In this document: piece after piece, positions 57,986 through 64,000 of the stretch
Position numbering within the stretch: position 1 is the stretch's first letter
Layout of the letters: each line of letters begins with the position of its first letter
DNA from: Lycorma delicatula
Taxonomy: Eukaryota; Arthropoda; Insecta; Hemiptera; Fulgoridae
Direction of reading: 5' to 3'
Length of the DNA stretch: 64,000 nucleotides
NCBI RefSeq assembly: GCF_047948215.1
Contig: NC_134463.1
Span: 98,050,657 to 98,114,656 of the forward strand
Made by a program: the position numbers and the translations under genes
The notes under the pieces: model-generated
The model's input: the letters and a program-made list of their open reading frames with translations, nothing else
Told to the model about the DNA's origin: nothing
Database searches by the model: none

Positions 57986-60900
57986 GCCAGTTATGTTCCG
58001 AAAAATTTGAAGAATCAACATTTGGTCTTCCAGAACCGTGGTTATAATTTTTCAAGAATCTTTGATAACAACAAACTTCATACTGCCAGGGATCGCAACA
58101 AATACAACTACAACATTATCTATTGTAATTTATTTTAATCAAGATGATAGAATTTTCTTGATTTGTAAGATAGATATAACATTATTCTATCAAAAATTGA
58201 AATGGAATTTGATGATGATTTACTTTTAGATGTGAACAAGTCGAACAAGACTTGTGTATTACAGAACGCAAATTACATTTAATAAATACTAATAATAATC
58301 AAAAATCATCTAATAAAGAAATTAATCCAAGTACAATATTTAAACAAACTCAATTATAACCTATAAATATACCCATATTTAAAGGTAATATGTTAGAATG
58401 GCAGCATTATTTTAATATATTTATTGATTTAATACATAATGGAAATGATTTAACTAACATTAAAAAATTACACTATCTATATTTTTTTTTTAAGAATGAT
58501 GCTTTAGCTATCATTAAAGATTTCCCAGTAACAAATGAAAATTATCTTATTCTAGAATTATTAAAGGTATGGTATGAAAATATATATATATAATTGCTTT
58601 TTACAATGCTGAATGCATTTTAAAATCAGATTCTTTAAAAAGAGGATCTGTAGATACTTTGTCCAAATTTATTAATGAAATTTCTACAAATGTGAACTTG
58701 CTTAAAGCGATACAACTTCCTGTTAATACATTTGGATTTATAGTAGTCCAGTTTCTAACATCTAAATTGGATTATAACACCTCAAGATTATGGAAAGAAA
58801 GGTTGTCAAATGAATGGTCTCTTCCACCTTAACAGACTTCACTGAATTTGTTAATTCCAGATGACTACTTTTAAAAAATATTAATCCATCCACTTCAAAA
58901 ATGGTTAAGTCCTAATAAACTATTTAAAGGACATAATGTTAGTAATTATGCAAAATTTAATTTTAATCAATGTTCATTCTGTAATTTCAATCATTACTTA
59001 TATCAGTGTAAGGAATTCTTAAACTTGTCCATTGATGATCGTAAAATGTTTTTGGAAAATAATAATTGTTCTAATAGTTTGAGTAAATGTCATTCTATTA
59101 AACAATGCTATTCTAAGAATCTTGGTAAAATTTGCGCGAAGAAATATAATACATTTAGATTCTGGTTCCCAAGCAAATTTTTGCACATTTAGTTTTGTCT
59201 GCAATATAGGACTCTAATGTAGGAAAAATGATCTTCCTACTTTAGGAATAAACAATTCATTATCACAATCAGAATATGGCGTCAAAATTACATTGCTTTC
59301 CAGTTATAGAAACTTTACTTTTAAGGTTCAATGCGCAGCTGTACCAGATATTACTGACAGCCTCCCTTCATCTGTATTTTACATTTCTCATTTCAAATTA
59401 CTTCATAATATATTTCTGGCTGATCCCAGTTTCAGTCTACCAAATAACATTGATATCCTGGTAGGAGCTCAATATTACTTTAGTCTTATCCTGCCAGAGA
59501 AATACGCTCAATACTTTAGATATCCTATTATTCAAGAGAGTAAATTAGGATACATAATTAGCAGTTGCATTACTATTAATAACAAGGGCAATAACAATGG
59601 AGCATCCTTTCTTATTCGTAACGATCATAAAAATCCAATCCTAAGCTTAAAAAGGACTATACCACTTTCATAGAAGAATATTTACATTTAGGTCACATGT
59701 CGTTACTTAATTTCAATGATTTGTTAATTATCAAATCGAATGTCTGTTATTTGCCTCACCATCCAGTATTTAAACCATTAAGTTGAACTATTAAAATTCG
59801 AGTTGTCTTTGACGGTTCAGTGAAAACCACTAACGGTTTATCCCTCAACGATACTCTATTATTTGGACTTTTAGTTCAACAAGCTCTAATTTCCATATTG
59901 CTCAGATTCAGAATTCATAATTATGTTATTACTTCTGACATAGCTAAAATGTATTGTCAAGTATTAGTTAAATCTAGTGATACCAATTTACAACATATAC
60001 TTTGGTGTGATTCTCCAGATTAGAAGATAAAACATTACATATGGTAATGTACAGGACTGCTTGTGCACCATATTTGGCCACATGCTGTTTAATTCAAATT
60101 GCAAATGAATTGAATTTCCACTTGCATGCAAGTCCATTTGAAATAATTTTTATGTTGATGATCTCATTTGTATCTACTGTTGTATTCAAATACACAGAAC
60201 GATTTTCATCACTAACTTATTTGCATTTTAGTGACAAATTAAATAATCTTAAAAACAGTCAAACTATATTTAAACAAAGCAAACTTATATCACTTGATCC
60301 ATTTCTGGATAATTCAGGCTTAATACGATCGGTGGCAGATTGCAACACTCTGTTACATTACCAAGTGAAACATCCTGTTTACATCCTAATGCTAACGTCA
60401 CAAAACTAATCATTAATGCTGAAGACGTGTGACTCTTGCATATTGGTGTTCAACTTATTCATTATGACATAAATATTGGATAATAAATGGCCAGAAATTT
60501 ATTTCATCTATCATTTGTAAATGTATGATATGCTTTCATATTGCAAAAACCAAGTAAAACAGCTTGATCAGCTGCCGTCTTCCAGAGTTATTCCTTCCTG
60601 ACCATTTTCTAAGTGTGCAGTCAACTACAGTGGTCGAATTATGATTTGTCTTGGTGGGTAAAGGTCTGAAACATTAAGTAAAGCATATATGGCACTTTTT
60701 CGTATGTCTCACCACTAAAGCTATTCATTTATAATTAGTTTCTGATCTCACCTCAGTCTTGTATAGCAGCACTTAAAAGATTCATATCATGTAGGGACGT
60801 TCCCACTCAAGTTTTTTCTGATAATGGTTCCAATTTCTGTTCCGCTAAAAGTATACTTTATAATTTGTATCAATTTTTAAAGTCACAAAACTTAAAATCA

Positions 60901-61700
60901 GACATTGGAACATTTTCTACAATATAACGTATTACTTGGTCATTCATTCCTTCCTCTTCAGGAAGCGCAATCAAAAGTGTTAAATATCACATGCATTGTG
61001 TAATAGGACAAAACATCCTTAGTTTTGGAGAATTATATACAATTTTAACATACATTGAAACCTGTCTCAATTCCCGTCCTATTTTCTCTATTTCAAACAA
61101 TCGCAGAGACCCAGAACCACTATCACCGGGACACTTTCTTATTGGATGTCCACTCATTTCTTTACCTGTTCCTGATTACCAAGAACTTAAGATTAATCAA
61201 TTAGGCTGCTTGCAATTACTCTAAATATTTGTTCAATCTATCTGCAGACGATAGTCAAATGATTATTTACAGCAACGCAATAAATGGTGTTTTGCATCAT
61301 GTAATCTTTGCGTTGGAGACAGTATTAGTTACCAATGAAAATTCTCCACCCATCATTGGAAACATGGATTTGTTACCCAGATTTATCCGGGCTCAACAAT
61401 CATGTAAGAGTTTTTGATTTTCAAACAGTTAACAGACCACTAAGAAGACGTATTCATAAATTATGCCTGTTACCAATCCCAAATGTTTAATTTATTACCA
61501 AATTCAAAGAAATTAATTAGCCTGAATCTTCAACTCCAAGGACCAAATACACATATGTTGAATACGAGTGATAAAGTTAATGTTTTTTTTTATAGAAAAT
61601 TGAAATTGTGGAGCAGATATTTAAAGCAAAAAAACCTAGAAATGTCTGCAAATGTGTATGAATGTTTAAAACTTACATGGCTGAAAAATAACATGTGAAA
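57986..61700 (+). mobile_element. BEL/Pao LTR element, gag to integrase, heavily decayed
   Basis: In order on the + strand, with many frame changes: Gag core WQHYFNIFIDLIHNGNDL and YFFFKNDALAIIKDFPV (58390-58530); a zinc knuckle CSFCNFNHYLYQC (58965-59010); the DUF1758 block after the protease region, YRNFTFKVQCAAVPDITDSL (59300-59360); RT words RVVFDGSVKTTNGLSLNDTL (59800-59860) and SDIAKMYCQVLV (59935-59970); integrase words RDVPTQVFSDNGSNF (60795-60840); and the C-terminal DUF5641 word PEPLSPGHFLIGCPL (61105-61155). The order is diagnostic for BEL/Pao. The RNase H region is largely deleted. It lies on the same strand as WDR61. Confidence 0.85.
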
Positions 61701-61729
61701 GTTGTTTTTGTAACCATTAAAAATCATTT

Positions 61730-62415
61730 AGCCATGCTGGCAAAGAATTAAAAAAAATCTTTTCTTGCCGACAACTTAGTAGGAAGTTATGAGAGAGTCA
61801 GGGATCCATCTCAAAATACTCTTGAAGGGCTTTCAACTGCCAAAGAAGAAATCATCATAAACTTCATGGCAAGTGGCGAAATCAAAAGACAATTTATTAA
61901 TAAATCATTCTTTGAATTTTGGGCAGGGGTGGATATGTTTTCTGCGCTGAAAACAAGAACATTTCGTATACTATTACCATTTTCAACATCCTACCTTTGT
62001 GAAATCGGATTTTATGTAGTGATTGCTTTAAAGACAAAATGCAGATCTTGACTAAATATAGAGAAAGAACTCAGAATGTCTATTTCTAATATTAAACCTT
62101 CCTACAAAAAATTTTACTTCACAAGATAGGCCCAATGGAGTTGCTAATAATTATTAAACGTGTTTTTAATTTAGTATTGATACTTTATTAAATACATTGT
62201 GCAGTAATGATACAATCCTATATAAGTGTATTATATCAGTGTAAATGTGTATTTTATTACTTATTATATATGTCAGAATGTATTTCATTTTTCTTTCTTT
62301 TCAGTAAATTAATAAATTTGTTTAATATTTTCTTTTCAATATACTCACGCCCCCCATTTAGTGTTATCACGCTGTGCTAGGGGGTCGCACCCAAAGGTTG
62401 AGAAACACAGATCTA
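61730..62415 (+). pseudogene. hAT (ZBED-like) transposase C-terminal fragment
   Basis: The open frame at 61866-62051 contains LPFSTSYLCEIGFYVVIALK (about 61978-62035). This is the LLPFSTSYLCExGFSxVxxIKTK block of ZBED5/FAM200-type hAT transposases. The right end GGGTCGCACCCAAAGGTTGA matches this superfamily's terminus, as in the 39792-41657 element. The left end is cut off where the BEL/Pao element ends. Confidence 0.65.
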
Positions 62416-62439
62416 AGAGCATGGCAAATTTTAAATTAA

Positions 62440-62705
62440 CATTTTCCAAATCGCTGTATAGGTCGTAGAGGCGCCATGAAATGGCCTGCCATGTCCCCAG
62501 ACCTGTCTTCTCTGGATTACATTTTTTGGGGGTACCTGAAACATAATATTTACAAATCAAAACCTGCAGACATTGACAAATTGAAAAAAGAAGAGTAATT
62601 AACGAATCTGCTCATGTATCACCAGACATGATACAACAAGTTATAAACGGATATTACTTGAGGTTAGCACATTGCCAAGCTGTAGAGAGGAAGTATTTTT
62701 GACAT
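62440..62705 (+). pseudogene. Tc1/mariner-like transposase C-terminal fragment
   Basis: The + strand reads MAWPGMSPDLSSLDYIFWGY, then LKHNIYKSKPADIDKLKK, and after one frame break HVSPDMIQQVINGYYLRLAH. This is the last Asp block (WPPRSPDLTPLDFFLWGYLK) and C-terminus of a DD34-type transposase. No ends are visible. Confidence 0.65.
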
Positions 62706-63803
62706 TTCCTGTAGAATAGTATGCTTTCAAAATTTATTTCATTAGTAATTTACAATCAAAAACATCGTATTTAAAACTTTAAAATAAATATTTTAATATT
62801 TATAGTAAATAATATCAGTTTATATAGCTGCTTACTTTGTTGTTGTGTTGTTAATTATTAGTTATTGTTATTTTTATCAGTATTATAGCTCTGTTTGAAG
62901 TTTGTTACTGTATGCATTATGAATATAAAATGCAATAATTGTTCATGCAGTGCATTTTATCTCATTTTATTGTTAACCCAATTTTTCCATCATTGGAACT
63001 TTGAATACTAATAACTTGACTAACAAAGGCATTAACAGAAAAACAGGTTTCACATTGTTTTTCTTGTAAAATTTTAAATTGAAATCATGTATCATATGTC
63101 CACCATCCCATTTAAAAAAACTAAGTTTGATTCAATACAACCAATCCAATATAGAGGACAAAAATTAAAAACTACAATTTTTTTTTAAATTATGTGTAAC
63201 CCCACTTCTTTCTGCCTCTAAATATCTCTCAGATGTGCATTATAAAGCTGTTTCCATACTTAAATATCATCTGGTTCATCTTCAAAAGTGCTACTGTAAA
63301 TGAGATTGAATAATAAAAAATCCATGTAAGTAATTTCTGGCCCTTAAAAATTTTAGTTTTTTAATCTTTCATGCAGTTTGATTTTTGCAACATATATAAT
63401 TCAATTTTTTTTTCTCTCTAACTTTGGGGTTATTAGGGTGAGAACAGTTTTCAGATCTTCTAAGAAGATTTTGAACAAAAGATCTCCCAAAAAGTTAGTA
63501 TGTAATATTATTTAACTTTTTACTGTTTCAACCTATCAACCTGTTTAAGCAACCTTAAAACATTTTTATTATTACATTTATTTTTTCTAAATAATGCTTT
63601 ATTGGATTGGAAGTATTTTTCAACTTTTAAGACAAAGGGATAAGGTAAAATTTTCTACTTTTTAAAAAAAATTAATAATTTTTCTGTAGATGACCACTTG
63701 TATTGTTTATAGTGACAATAACTTTATTTTGTAATCAAATAACACAGGTCAACAAAATTATGGAATTTGAAAATTGTTTGTAATCTGATAACTGATTTTT
63801 ATG
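62706..63803. other. Right-hand AT-rich region, no gene
   Basis: No coding signal or recognised repeat. The missing WDR61 exons were looked for here and not found. Confidence 0.4.
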
Positions 63804-64000
63804 TTATTTTGTGTACTGATAATATGGCCACCATTTTTTTCTATCACGTAAGAATTTTTCAGAATACAAATAAAGAAAATGGAAAGAAAGGCATATTGTA
63901 TATGTATTCCTCATGGTAAAGTTGTCCACACTCCACCTTCCCTGATATCTGTGTTCCATTTCCTTTATAGCTTGATGAAATATTTCACTTTGTTCTTCAC
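63804..64000 (-). pseudogene. Open frame of an uncharacterised arthropod repeat-encoded protein, partial
   Basis: The minus strand is open for 64 codons from the window edge (63998) to a TAA at 63804-63806. It contains FHQAIKEMEHRYQGRW, which I recognise as the conserved FHxDIxxMExRYQGxW word of an unnamed family found in many copies in arthropod genomes. The residues after it (SVDNFTMRNTYTICLSFHFL) correspond only loosely to the usual DYCWxLxR block. The N-terminal part is beyond the window. Probably a remnant, though no break is visible in this piece. Confidence 0.45.

Noticed and set aside
57276..64000. Last WDR61 exon(s)
   Set aside because: I looked for the GHxSWVLxVxF and SSSxDKxVKVWD words on the plus strand and found none. 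The open frames here belong to BEL/Pao, hAT and Tc1/mariner remnants.
1..64000. CRISPR array, operon or prokaryotic defence system
   Set aside because: The spliced genes, large introns and eukaryotic mobile elements exclude a prokaryotic origin, and no regularly spaced short repeats with unique spacers exist.

Overview
This is a eukaryotic, very probably insect, chromosomal window. It is AT-rich, with small coding exons carrying GT/AG splice sites, introns of 1-9 kb, and many decayed transposable elements. The mobile-element mix (R1-like, RTE and Jockey/I-like non-LTR elements, Penelope, BEL/Pao, several mariner lineages, hAT, tRNA-derived SINEs) suggests a large arthropod genome. A hemipteran is my guess from memory of similar repeats and cannot be proven here. 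No prokaryotic genes, CRISPR arrays, rRNA genes or intact tRNA genes are seen.

Two host genes are present, both on the + strand. (1) An F-box-like gene has six recognisable exons between 10205 and 30679 whose splice phases chain perfectly. It ends with a stop codon and a poly(A) signal; its start codon lies upstream and was not found. (2) WDR61/SKIC8, the WD40 subunit shared by the Ski and PAF1 complexes, has four certain exons (36775-36896, 43748-43914, 51793-52028, 57088-57275) and a possible first exon ending in a bare ATG at 35943-35945. Its last ~100 codons lie beyond the right edge.

Region by region: 1-2890 is a minus-strand R1-like non-LTR element cut by the left edge. 3620-4010 is a hAT-type remnant. 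4160-7320 is a minus-strand RTE-like element interrupted by a SINE with a perfect 14-bp target duplication. 7530-11600 holds several copies of that SINE around F-box exon 1. 13021-14640 is a Penelope-like element. 16560-17220 is a non-LTR RT remnant. 17826-18359 is a short inverted-repeat element. 20340-22560 is a cluster of Jockey-like fragments in opposing orientations with a recurring short motif. 22640-24650 is a minus-strand BEL/Pao gag region. 28330-29880 contains further non-LTR remnants. 33127-33410 is a tandem repeat.

The WDR61 introns carry an unclassified coding remnant (37890-38470), a hAT element (39792-41657), a probable Tc1/mariner remnant (42990-43660), a foldback element with ~250-bp inverted termini (43985-44965), three mariner copies (45459-45990, 46826-48139, 55095-56262), and a hAT tail (50990-51335). 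After the last visible exon come a degenerate BEL/Pao element (57605-61700), a second hAT fragment, a Tc1/mariner fragment, and at the right edge an open frame of an uncharacterised family.

I see no new multi-gene system. The most interesting items are the F-box-like protein with an unplaced C-terminal half, the foldback element, the Penelope end with hammerhead-like bases, the triple short motif around the Jockey fragments, and the two uncharacterised coding remnants.
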